From: Paratinospora sagittata | Lineage: Eukaryota > Streptophyta > Magnoliopsida > Ranunculales > Menispermaceae | Assembly: GCA_035771175.1 (NCBI GenBank) | Contig: CM069612.1 | Span: 29,708,150-29,772,149, forward strand | Length of the DNA: 64,000 nucleotides | Direction: 5' to 3' | Part shown: positions 41,101-51,293 of the stretch, piece by piece | Numbering within the stretch: position 1 is the first letter of the stretch | Layout of the letters: every line of letters starts with the position of its first letter | Position numbers and translations under genes: made by a program | Notes under the pieces: model-generated | What the model saw: the letters and a program-made list of their open reading frames with translations, nothing else | What the model was told of the DNA's origin: nothing | The model's database searches: none

Positions 41101-43651
41101 TGTATAGTTCTAGTTAGGTGCGTCAGATACACCATGGTATAGAGCTATATTGTGTCACCAAATCTCTGTCATCATTATTTTCTCAGCCAACCGTGATATC
41201 AATTGGGATGATAATGAAAGATAATTTAATTAGAACTAACACTGAGTTTTTATTCAAAGTGATCTCTATACGAACCAAGGTCATGACTAAGAATCCAGAA
41301 AACATAAACAAATGCATATATACATTTGTACTTGTATACAAGCTGGCTTAATAATGTACAGCCCACACCCACAAACCTTCAGATCCAACTGAAAAATCAA
41401 CTTATTAGTCATCAATCACATATCACAACCACACTACCACCGCTAAAAAGCACAAAAGAAATTAACGAAAGAGAATAAAATAGATTCTCCAAAATTAAAT
41501 CAAATTACTTCAAAACTTAAATAGAAATAAAGGTCTAGATATTTCATGATTGATGAATGTCAAATTGACATGAAAATTGATGTCAACAGTGATATTAAGA
41601 TAAGTGAACTCACATCTCTCTGATGATACTTAGTCACTTCAGTTCACTACCATTAATTGTGGTGTCCACAGATGCTTTTAGGCTCTTGTAAATAAGTCAA
41701 TTAAAACTGCTGCTACTGCTTGCTCTAAGATCTATTCTACAACATGCATGAAATTTCTTCTGTCAATTCTTGAGCATCTTTTATACTCATCCCTTTATGT
41801 CCCTATCCCCAAATCCACAACAATTCAAGTTCCAGTTTCATATCAATCACCCAGTACTACTTTTACCATTAATCAAAACCAGGATTTATCTTCATACCCA
41901 CATTTAATTACCAACTTCCCCGTATATTTCTCTAGTTCTATAAAAGTTAATAATGTGCCATGGATCAAAATGATCACTAAAAAAGAAATCTGCATACAAT
42001 AATATGATAAAATATCCCATGACTGAATATTCAGTGCTTTTCCTTCCAAATGATTCACGAACACAACTATGGAAGGTTACATCCAATCTAAAGCAAGTTC
42101 AAGTCCTTCCTATAGAGACTAAAAGGGACACATCTATGGAAGGTTACATCCAATCTAACGCAAGTTCAAGTCCTTCCTATAGAAACTAAAAGGGCCGTAG
42201 CATATTTGTCTTTAAAACGGGGTTTAAAACTTTCTGTTTTTACAGTCTCAAATGCTCAACCCACAAGAAGGAAATCAGCCCTAGGGATCGGATATTTCTA
42301 TTTATTTTCTTAGGGCTCAGCGTTGAAGTTACGATACGGACAATCAAGGTATTTCTGCAAACGTGCCTCCCTTCGAACCTCTCTCTCCAGGTCTCAGAAA
42401 CCTTCCAGCAGAGAAATTAGAGGGAAAAAAAAAATTGATCTTACCATTCCAGGTAGATATCTCTATCAAATGGCTAGATGCGCCAGTTTAAAAAAAAAAA
42501 AACAAAACCCGGAGATTTTACAAAGAAACTAAATAAACTTCAGTTCTACTGACACAGACAACAAGAAGAGAATTCTCTCTCCTCTCTCTCTCTCCTCTCT
42601 CTCTCTCTCTACTTTCTCTCTTTGCTTTTAAATATGAAAAAAAACCAAAGGGTTTGTTGTTAATTACTTCTAAAGATCCATCTCTCTAAAACCGACGAGC
42701 AAGAGAAATTTTTTTAAAAATAAAAAATAAAAAAAGTTATAACATTTAACAACAATATTTTATGTCTCTTCCGAGACAAAACATCACATAGAGAAGAATA
42801 TCTAATCAACATGCATGACCCAGAGAGAAAGAAGGGATTATTATTATTATAGGAAGAGAGAGCGTCAATCACCGGAATCCGAAGAACCAACAGTGAGGGC
42901 TTTGAACTGGCATTCAATCCTTGACAGAAAAAGCATGGCTTCTTTAAATGGTTTTGTTAGCTCTTGCTCGTACTTAGCAAGCATCTCGCAATAAGCCTCC
43001 ATGAACTGGTCAAGCGCCGGATCTTCACCTATGCAACCTGTTCCTGTTCGGCTCATAGCCTCTTCAGACGCGCAGGCCTCCTCTAACCTCGCTGCTACTT
43101 CCGGTGGTGCTCCGACCTGTTTGGCGCAAAGAAGTATATATGTATACGCTTTGAAGGAAAAAAAACATGAAAAAGAAGAAGGAATTGCTTATCTTGATCA
43201 TCAGGTTAATGGGTAAGTTATAACAGTTATACAGATCTTATTGCCTCAAGAAATATATATGTTTGTGTGTTTGTATATATAGTAGAATGGGTGTATATAT
43301 ATGGTTGTGTTGTTTCAAGTTAAATTATCCAGTACTCTTCACCTTTTGGCAATTAACATAGGCAGCCAAGAGACGAGGGTAGTGTGGATGAGCCATAATC
43401 TTTGCTCTGATAGAGCAACTGCCGCTGTCGTTGTTGTTGTTGTTGTTGTTGTTGTTCTGATCAGTAAAATAAGCACCAGTATTGCTATTGTTGTTGTTGC
43501 TCGTGGGTAAAGGAAGAAACAGGTTATTATTTGTTCCAGGGTTAGGAGGAGATGTCATGAGAGGCATCATGATCATAGAAGGAGGAACAACGCTATTGTT
43601 GTTGTCTCCATAACTCATCAAACAAGAATTACTAGGACCACCCCCTTCCAT
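35173..43651 (-). CDS. STM: Class I KNOX homeodomain protein, SHOOT MERISTEMLESS-like
   Basis: Exons on the minus strand: 43651-43343, 43116-42873, 36206-35965, 35373-35173 (996 nt, 331 aa; GT-AG, phases agree). Domains: Asn-rich N-terminus (N66-N74 run); KNOX1 from about 81 ([20 protein letters not shown]); KNOX2 about 137-180 ([20 protein letters not shown]); ELK 213-234 ([20 protein letters not shown]); TALE homeodomain about 235-297 with the PYP loop extension (262-264) and recognition helix [10 protein letters not shown] (286-295). The C-terminus [12 protein letters not shown] matches STM rather than KNAT1/BP. It is a nuclear transcription factor that keeps shoot meristem cells undifferentiated, usually as a heterodimer with BELL proteins (family knowledge). 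At 331 aa it is shorter than Arabidopsis STM because of a shorter N-terminus. Intron 2 is 6666 bp. Confidence 0.95.
37873..38205. repeat. Dispersed-repeat pair in KNOX intron 2
   Basis: TTAGAAACCACTTGACCTAA occurs at about 37876 and again at about 38114. Both copies continue with similar sequence (AAGTAAA-GACCCAACTATG, ATATCAAGC). A related stretch begins at about 46869. The spacing of ~237 bp suggests the ends of a small transposon or two nested copies. Confidence 0.55.
39225..39330 (-). mobile_element. tRNA-derived SINE head
   Basis: On the minus strand, TAGCTCAATGG (about 39315) is a perfect box A, and TTGTTCAATCCC (about 39265) fits box B at a tRNA-like distance. The cloverleaf is not complete enough for a functional tRNA. 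The 3' boundary is not defined. Confidence 0.5.
39638..39705 (+). mobile_element. 5'-truncated retroposon fragment with TSD
   Basis: Bracketed by GATATCACAAAAAGA (39623-39637 and 39706-39720). The 68-bp insert contains GACACCCCGCGTAGGC and TTTCATGCACCAGACTGCC, resembling the 3' end (GACCCCGC... CATGCACCGGGCTGCC) of a widespread eudicot SINE family. Confidence 0.75.
42067..42195. repeat. Tandem duplication, 67-bp unit x ~2
   Basis: CTATGGAAGGTTACATCCAA recurs at 42067 and 42134. The units match over ~62 bp with very few differences, so the duplication is recent. Confidence 0.9.
42574..42610. repeat. (CT)n tract in KNOX intron 2
   Basis: Pyrimidine repeat about 260 bp inside intron 2 from the exon 2 donor. 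Confidence 0.85.
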
Positions 43652-44238
43652 TCCCTCCTCTTTTCTCTCTCTCTTCTTGTTCCCTCTCTAACCCTATTCT
43701 CTCTCTAAGAAACTGTAAGTGGTGGTCTTCTCTTCTTGGTCTCGATTGTGATTTATCACCAAGAACTCTCCCGCGTTTTATGCTTGTGCTTCAGCCTTTT
43801 ACAGAAAATCCGAAGTAGAAGTAGCAGTCAGATATTTGGGTTTTTTCTTCTTTGTTGCACTGTAAAGGTAGATTCAGTCTTTCATTGGAAATGGGTGTTT
43901 CCCTGTTCTTCTACAGCATTAATTCAGTTTTTTTTTTTGTTCTTTCTCTCTCTATTTATCTATCTATCTATATCCCAAAATCTGAATGAGAGTGAAAGAA
44001 GGGAGAAAGACGTGCAGAGCGCACGCGGTGTTTCGCAGAGGTTGTAAGGACTAAGAAGAAGGAGAGGAGATTCATGTTATCCTGTGCCTTCTGCTGCAAA
44101 CTTTCCCTTCCCGATGACACCACTCGTCTCTCTCTCTCTCGGTTCTTGCACTGTTCACTGGCACTGCTACTGCCAAAATGATCAGAAAGAGTGAGAGAGA
44201 AACAAGAAATTAACAAGAAGCGAGAACCAAGACGAAGT

Positions 44239-44273
<35 letters not shown>

Positions 44274-44300
44274 GATGTGATGAATGGGGCCAATAAGACT
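43652..44300 (-). promoter_or_regulatory. KNOX gene 5' leader and proximal promoter, with (GA)n
   Basis: Upstream of the ATG the coding strand is CT-rich. A 29-bp (GA)n run on the plus strand lies at 44240-44268. GA/CT tracts are bound by BPC proteins, which are known regulators of STM and BP in Arabidopsis, so this is a plausible regulatory tract (inference). TATA-like AT-rich DNA follows at about 44360-44400. Confidence 0.5.
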
Positions 44301-44684
44301 GGCTGAGTGATGGCAATCCGATCTTTCATTTAATATTCGCTTTTGGGTTGTCGTTTTTCTCAATATATTTTCATATTTTCATATATATTTAAGATATTTT
44401 TTCTTTAATTTGTTTTTTAATTTTCTTCGTCTCTCTCCCCTATTATTAGCCCTTCTCTCTTCTATTTCCATCTAATCAGTAATTATTAACTGTAGAAAAA
44501 AGTGGGTTGCATCTTAAAAAAGCTGGAAAAGTTGGTGGGACAGACCGAATGTCTCTACCCTCCACCTCTCCTCCTTCAGTTCTTTCTTCTTCACCCTATG
44601 CTATGCTCTCTGATCATCTTCCTCGTAAGTCACCCTCCAAAGCACTCTCTAGCTCTATAACCCACTTTCTTCATCCTCCTAACT

Positions 44685-44975
44685 GCATGTGTTTTGGCCA
44701 TTATAAGTACTAGGGAAAGCAATTTGATTAGGGTTTTGTTAATTTCTTATATTACCGTGCATGTGCTTTGGACATTATGAACAAGGGCAAGCAATTTGAT
44801 TACGGTATTCTTAATTTCTTATATTAGATTTCATATGTTTTAGCCACTGTAAGTCCTAACTAGGGTAAGCAATTTGATTAGGGTAATCTTAATTTCCTGT
44901 ATGAGCTTGCATGTGTTTTGGCCATTATAAAAACTAGGGCAAGCAATTTGATTACGGTTTTCTTTAATTTTTATA
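44685..44975. repeat. Four-unit tandem repeat upstream of the KNOX gene
   Basis: Units of ~72-78 bp start at about 44685, 44759, 44833 and 44909. Each has GCATGTGTTTTGGCCATTAT (or a close variant), a GTAAGTACTAGGG-like step, then GCAATTTGATTAGGGT and TTAATTTCTTATAT. It is the only minisatellite of this length seen in the window. Confidence 0.9.
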
Positions 44976-47900
44976 AGCTATTGTTAGCTTATAAGAATCG
45001 CCAAAAAGGGATTATAATTAAGGGAAATCAAGTAAGCTTTCGAGCGGAACTGTGAGTGTCCTCTGCTGCAATATACGAGGTAGGGGAATCTCTCTAGCGC
45101 CCACAGCTTTTGTACAGTAACCTTACCTGCTTACTTTTTGTTTGTAAAATTAGGGTATTCAGTTTTAGGTGTACGTATCAACTTTGCTGGGATAGGGCAG
45201 TAGTACTTCCTCCTCTACATGAACAGAACAGACCCGTCTTCCAACTATGAGAAAATCGCTCAAAATCAATGATTATAGATGCCTTAATTGGACAATTTAA
45301 TGTGTATCGGTGTTAAAGATAGGGTGTGAATTTAGTAATTTAATGATAGCAAGAGAAAGGAAACACCAATTAATTAATAGGAAACTAGAAAAGATGAGCA
45401 GTTTAAGCCAACATAGATAGTTACAATCGACTAAATAGGCAAGTAATTAGAGATATGGGAAACAAATGGACTTCTGAATTTAGCTGATGTATGCACTAGA
45501 GAAGCACGATACCCTAAAGTGATTTGTCCGCATGGTGGTAGTGGTGTTTGATTTATACTTCATGGAAATCCAAAAGGGTCACAATACTATTAGCTAGAAC
45601 CTATTCAAAGAAAGAGTAGCAAAGAGTGGCCAATATATCAACATTCCTAAAGGGTACGTACTTACCAAGTATATCTTTACAATCTCAAAGAAAGAGTAGC
45701 AAATTGTACTGTTTCTTCGATTAAAAGAACATGGCAAAGTGCTCTTGTTTGCATTTTAGATCTTAGAACACTATAGGCAAGAGCAAATTAAACCTGATGT
45801 TTCTTAGGGCACGGTAGGCATGTTGGGAACCCTGATGTCATTAATTTTATTAGTCTCTTTATTTCTCACAAAGGGAACAAGAGTGTTTCCTTTATGTATA
45901 AATGGATTTAAAATATATGAAGGTGAATATGCTTCTAGAAACAAATTAAGTAAGAGATCTTATTGCTACTCAAAAATTAAATATATGTATATAGTTATCA
46001 AAATTTTGTAAGGGGAATTTAGGATAACTTATGTTGCAAACTAATTTTATGTCGTGTAATTTGCTACAAAATTTTGACGTTGCAAAGCGGGAGTACTCCA
46101 AATTAAAACAAAAAAAAAAAGTAAAAAAACTCGTGTGTCCTATCATAGTATCATTGTAGAATTGACATTTTAGTTCTAGTACTCTGAATTGTATTAACTG
46201 CGGAATTATATTGATATTATAGAATTGACAAAATCAAAATTGACTTTCGAAGCATTTGGTATTCAAGCATCAATTTCTTGAATATTTCTTCTAAATTTCT
46301 TAATTTATTTCTCCCAATTCCCAAAGGTTCAGGAGTGGAAAAACACGGTTAGTCATATTCATTTTTCGCTAAGGTAACTTATGTAACTTACGTTACATAT
46401 GTTGCAAACTAATTTTATATCAGATTCCCAAAATGTGCATGATTTAGTATTTGGGTAAATTACTTCTTTCACATTCTCAAGTTGTAGTATAGTTACCAAA
46501 ACGAATCAGAGTTTTTTCAATGAAAAAAAATAATAATAAAAGAAATTGGCAATTGGTGTCTGTTTACACCATCTCTTATGCACTCATGTTTTGAAGAGGG
46601 AAAAAATGTGTGGGCACTTTGTTTACATGTAATATAAATACTATTTATGATTTAAATCGTTTCAAGAGCTTGTGGTGTGATTAGTTAGAGGTGGTATTCA
46701 TTCTATCGATAAATATACATCCTCAATCTATATTCTTTTCCTGTTTCCTAAGAAAAAAAGAAAAGAAAAGAAAAGGTATACAATGTACTCTCCCCCTCTT
46801 CCTCAAGCATACAATGTACATGTCAGATATTAGTCATACATATTTTAAAATTTTTTGCAACCTTAACAGTTAGAAATCACTCAACCCAAAAGTTATAACT
46901 GACAAATAAGGATCAACAATGCATATTAAACTATTGTCAATACTCTCCATATGTAGTCTCATCTTGTACGTGGAGAGCCATAACAGAGATAAAAGAAGAA
47001 AAATACTAATTAATCAAAGAAAGAATCTCGTTTGTCGTTTACTGTTAGGACTAAAATTTCCCTTGGACTAACTATTTGATAGACCCTTTGGTTCAATTAA
47101 ATCGGACAAAACAAAGCAATTTTGGCTAAAGACATGCTTGGTTGTCAATTTCATGTTTTTCGTAGAAGCATTGATATCCAAATGTATTGTATTACAAATT
47201 TCAACGTGAAGACAGCAATGTATTAAAAGTGTCAGCTAGCTCATGCTTAATTTGGACCATTAATAGTTTAATACCCAAATGTAGTATCCTGATTTTGAGT
47301 AAGCAAATTTCGTCATTAGTTTATATATAATTTACATGAAGAAACTAGTTTTATGACAATTTCATCCTCTCTAGGTGTTTCAATATCTATTTATGAAGAT
47401 ATCTAAGGGAACAATATAAATATATTCTCGAACGAATCAAATTCTTTTCTTTACTTAGAATATAAGTACTAACCCTCCCTCTAAGAATACAATGCTCAAC
47501 CACATGCATGAGAATCAATAGGCCAATTAGAAGTCAATGTTCTACTTAGAATTAGTAAATTGGATAATAGAATGTATTAATATCAATATAGTTATATAAA
47601 AAAGAATGCATTTTTCATGATTAATTTCTAGGTTATCAATAGATGAATATGTATACATATACATTTGATTTGTATACAAATTAAGTAAATAACAAGTATA
47701 TATATACAACTGTAGGATGTAATTAATCTCATATCAATATAATTAGAAGAGTTTTAACTTTTCTACTTCAATTTTAACTTCCAACAAACCATTCAATTCA
47801 TTAATGTTTCATTCAATTCTCCTCTTGTATTTTAAAATGTCATATATTAAGGTGCCCTTAATAATTTCATCTTTTTTTTTTTAATTTCCACGCGAGATAC

Positions 47901-47980
47901 CTGTGATCCAATGGACAAAAAGTAGTGAGTGATCCAATAAGTGTCGATGCCAATGTAAACAATGCTCATTTTATTTATTT
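44976..47980. other. Distal upstream intergenic DNA
   Basis: No gene supported. 46020-46060 and 46375-46420 share TATGTTGCAAACTAATTTTAT; 46865-46960 is related to the repeat in KNOX intron 2. Otherwise AT-rich. Confidence 0.4.
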
Positions 47981-48184
47981 AATCAGGACAACCCCAAAAA
48001 GTGGGCTATATTAAAAATTAGAATAAACTTCTCTCCTTGCATTAGAGCACGCTGCAAGTCCCAATAAATGGGCAAAATATACTCAGACCCATTACGACAT
48101 AACCATGCCATACTGCAAATATAAAGATCTCTAAGATCTCGGGAATTGGAACCTGACAATTTCACCTGTTTAATTAGTCACGAA

Positions 48185-48370
48185 AAATACTTTAAAAATA
48201 TATTTTTTAAATATATATTTTTTTTAATTTTGTGCTTTAAAATTGTTAGATTACCTTGAATCACACATTAATACGTAATAAGGTGATCCAATAACTCTGA
48301 AGGATAATGTTAAGAAAATGTATTAGTCAAATATTACTCGGTAGTTATACCATTTATCATGACTTTTAAT
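48185..48370. repeat. Dispersed repeat, copy 1
   Basis: Aligns in the same orientation with about 50685-50835. Shared: ATA(C/T)TTTAAAAATATA, AAAATTGTTA(G/A)ATTA, ATTACACGTTAA/ATCACACATTAA and CAATAACT(C/T). Probably a small MITE family. Confidence 0.5.
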
Positions 48371-49630
48371 AGCTAAAAAATAAAGATTGTACATGGAAGT
48401 ATATCACTATGTTGATCCTTAAAAACAATCTAAAAGCCAGGAGTTTTACCTTAAAAGAAGTAATTAAAGATGATTTGGGGCCAACTATATTATACCAACA
48501 GAGCTAGCTTGGAATTTTACCTAGGAACAAGGAAGAGAACTAAATACATAAGAAGCTAAGAGAGAGTCAACTGATCATAATTTGCCCAATATAAACTAGA
48601 ATATGACTTCTAATTAAACTTAAGTTTAACAAGGAAGATTCTCAAATTAAAACTGGGGAAAAGAGGAAGGCCCGGTTGCCCTTGTCAATTAAACTAATGG
48701 CGGGCTTTGATATGTTACTTCTCTTAAAATTTACCAGTTTCCCTTTCTACAATTAGCCCTAGAGCATAATATGACAGTGAAATAATGGTCTCACCCAAAA
48801 TGGTATTCTTCAATCTCCCGGCAAAAGTTTTGGTTGACCTAAACAGTAAATCTTCCTCCTTGTGCGCGCTTCACGAGCATGTCAATTCGCGTGGCATTTT
48901 CTGGTTTAAATCACTCCAAGTTCTGTGATTCCAGCACTTCATCATCTGCGTTCTTTTACTATATATATGATTTTTTGTTTGTTTCTTTTATTTCGCCTTT
49001 TTCTGGCCCGCTGGCTTTGATGATTGACGACATAACGGTCATTATTAGACCAACCTTGCTTATAGGGGCCAGTGACTCCTTGCACCTGTTATCATTTTAA
49101 GGTAAAAGAGAAGAAGCGCAACAAAACAAAGCTGGTCGATAAAACCATTTTAAGATTTTAACGTAATTAATTAAATCTTCTATTCTTTCCTCCTCCACTC
49201 TCTCTTTGTTTGTCTTTTTTTTGGGGCTGATTATGAAAATTGTTATTTTAATTAAAAAATGTAATAAACAAGTGGTTAGCTGAGTAATCTTGTACGTACG
49301 AATAGAGAGAGGCCAAAGATTGAACCTCTCTTTTTCTCAACCAGTAGTTATTGGCTACTTGAAGGGCTACCAGTGTTGCATGTAGAATAATGTTAAATTA
49401 ATTGTGATGGTGTCATGTAAATTATAACACTCATTACCTTTAAATTATTTTAATATTATATTAAATTATGTATCTACACTTAATCTGATAAAATCTAATG
49501 GTGTTAGAGTAATAAAATTTGTATTGCAATCAATATAGCACTACTCATACATGTATGCATATTTTAATAGAATAATACTAAAATAATTAAGGTGTTGTAT
49601 TGAATTATAATGTAAATTACAATACCTAAT
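48371..49630. other. Intergenic DNA
   Basis: No gene supported. Small frames such as 48879-49100 (+) lack family resemblance. Confidence 0.4.
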
Positions 49631-49633
49631 CAC

Positions 49634-49697
49634 CACTTTTGAATTGCATTAAATTTTACGTTCATATATAATTTAATGCAAATTTAAAGGTGGTAAG
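49634..49697. repeat. Strong hairpin, possible MITE end or fold-back
   Basis: CCACTTTTGAATTGCATTAA at the left pairs with a right arm whose reverse complement is CCACCTTTAAATTTGCATTA. The stem is ~23 bp with few mismatches and a loop of about 15 nt. Repeated AT-rich sequence precedes it from about 49395. Confidence 0.6.
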
Positions 49698-50684
49698 CGA
49701 TGCACTTTCTCTAGAAGTTACGATAGTGTAAATGCATGTATAATTACAATTTTTTTTTAGTTAGAAAATAATTTTTTACCGAGTTTTAATGCTATTTAGC
49801 TAGCGTAATTAGGTGAATGGTGCGAATTCCGTCACAGCTGCGTAAGAAAAGTATAGAGAAAAAAAGGTTGAGAGAGAGGTCAGTGACGCTGTAAAGATGC
49901 GAGAACATGGTGAGCTAGCTATAAGGCAGAGGCCATGGTGTAAGGCTCATCAACTTTACGTCTTGTCCATGGCCAACAAACGAGAGAGAGAGAGAGAGTA
50001 CTAGACAGCCATTTTATGGATTCTATTCAATGAGAAGCAGAGAAAGAGTATTAAAAATATATTTATTTTTGTGTGTGTGACAGTGAGACATCTGTTATTC
50101 TGTTTCCATCTATTCACAAGCTTCTTACACCAAAAGGGCAAAAGAATAGCGTTCTCAATTTTCAATCTCAAGCTCAGTCAAAATTAACTTCACAATCAGT
50201 TGGTTCAAAGATCTAAACTTTTACGGTTGATATGTAAATACAAAATTTTCTTTTTATAAAGTGCCTTGAATCCGTGATATATAGCCACTGCATTTTTGTA
50301 TAGCGTAGGACGAAGTGACGCTTTGACTTAAAATAATTTGGTCATCAGGTCTTTTAATTGAATGGTTGTTTTTACGGATTTGGATTTCTTCAGGTCCAGT
50401 TTTGATTTGCAATTACTTAATTGTCAACAATTTTTACACCAATTTCTTTTAATATTCTATTTATTTCTTAAAGCTTCACCAAGAAAGGAGGAAACAAAAC
50501 AAAAAATTCTGGACATTTTTTTCAAGAGTTAAAGTTGGTAAGTGTGAAAGAGGTCTAAGCATACAGAAGAAGAAATGAAAATTAAAAAATAAAACTTTGG
50601 CCATCACATTGCACCTTGTTTATATAGATGTATTATGAAATCTTGGTTTTAGAAGTAAAAAATGTATAGACCTATATAAATTAG

Positions 50685-50835
50685 AGAAATATTTTAAAAA
50701 TATACTTTTTTGACGTATATATTTAATATTATTCTTGAAAATTGTTAAATTATTTCGAATTACACGTTAAGTTTTAGGTAATTCAATAACTTTAAAGACA
50801 ATGTAAAATAATGTGTGTTTGTTAAGTGTTACCCT
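50685..50835. repeat. Dispersed repeat, copy 2
   Basis: Partner of 48185-48370; see that entry for the shared blocks. Confidence 0.5.
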
Positions 50836-51293
50836 AACATTGCTTATGTAATTAATATCTATCTTTTCCTGCAATAGTAATAGCAATTAGTTAGTTAAAT
50901 ACTTTATGGTTTGTCACATCTTTCTTTTCTACTTTGTGTACCTACTGAGATCCAAACAAAACGTACCCTGATCCCTTTTTTTTTTTTGTGATGGGAAAGT
51001 AAATCTATTTAATGAATAAATAGAGCAGCAAAACTGCAACCTAACCCTATTTATTTCAATCCATCATCTCTCTCTCATGTATGCCCAAACAACGAGCACA
51101 TCGCCAACATTATGTACTCAACGATGCTCACAGCAAATGTACATGAGATATATATACATGAAATGATCCTAACGCAATAAGTTTCCAAGCAATACTAGGG
51201 AAAGACTTGTTTGCATGTTCATTCAAAACCCAATTCATAGAACATAAAATTGGCAAATTAATAAGGAAACCGAGGGAGCTATGGGTATTCATC

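Larger units (their letters stand above)
36207..42872 (-). other. Giant intron 2 of the KNOX gene
   Basis: It separates the KNOX exons from the ELK/homeodomain exons. No second gene lies inside. It contains a repeat pair (37873-38205), a tRNA-like SINE head (39225-39330), a 68-bp retroposon scrap with 15-bp TSD (39638-39705) and a 67-bp tandem duplication (42067-42195). Most of the rest (38.9-41.7 kb) is unassigned. In other class I KNOX genes, large introns carry elements that keep the gene off in leaves (established for maize and Arabidopsis relatives). Whether that holds here is inference. Confidence 0.8.

Noticed and set aside
43736..44047. 103-codon plus-strand frame over the KNOX leader
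   Set aside because: Antisense to a CT-rich leader; composition explains the Ser/Phe-rich peptide.
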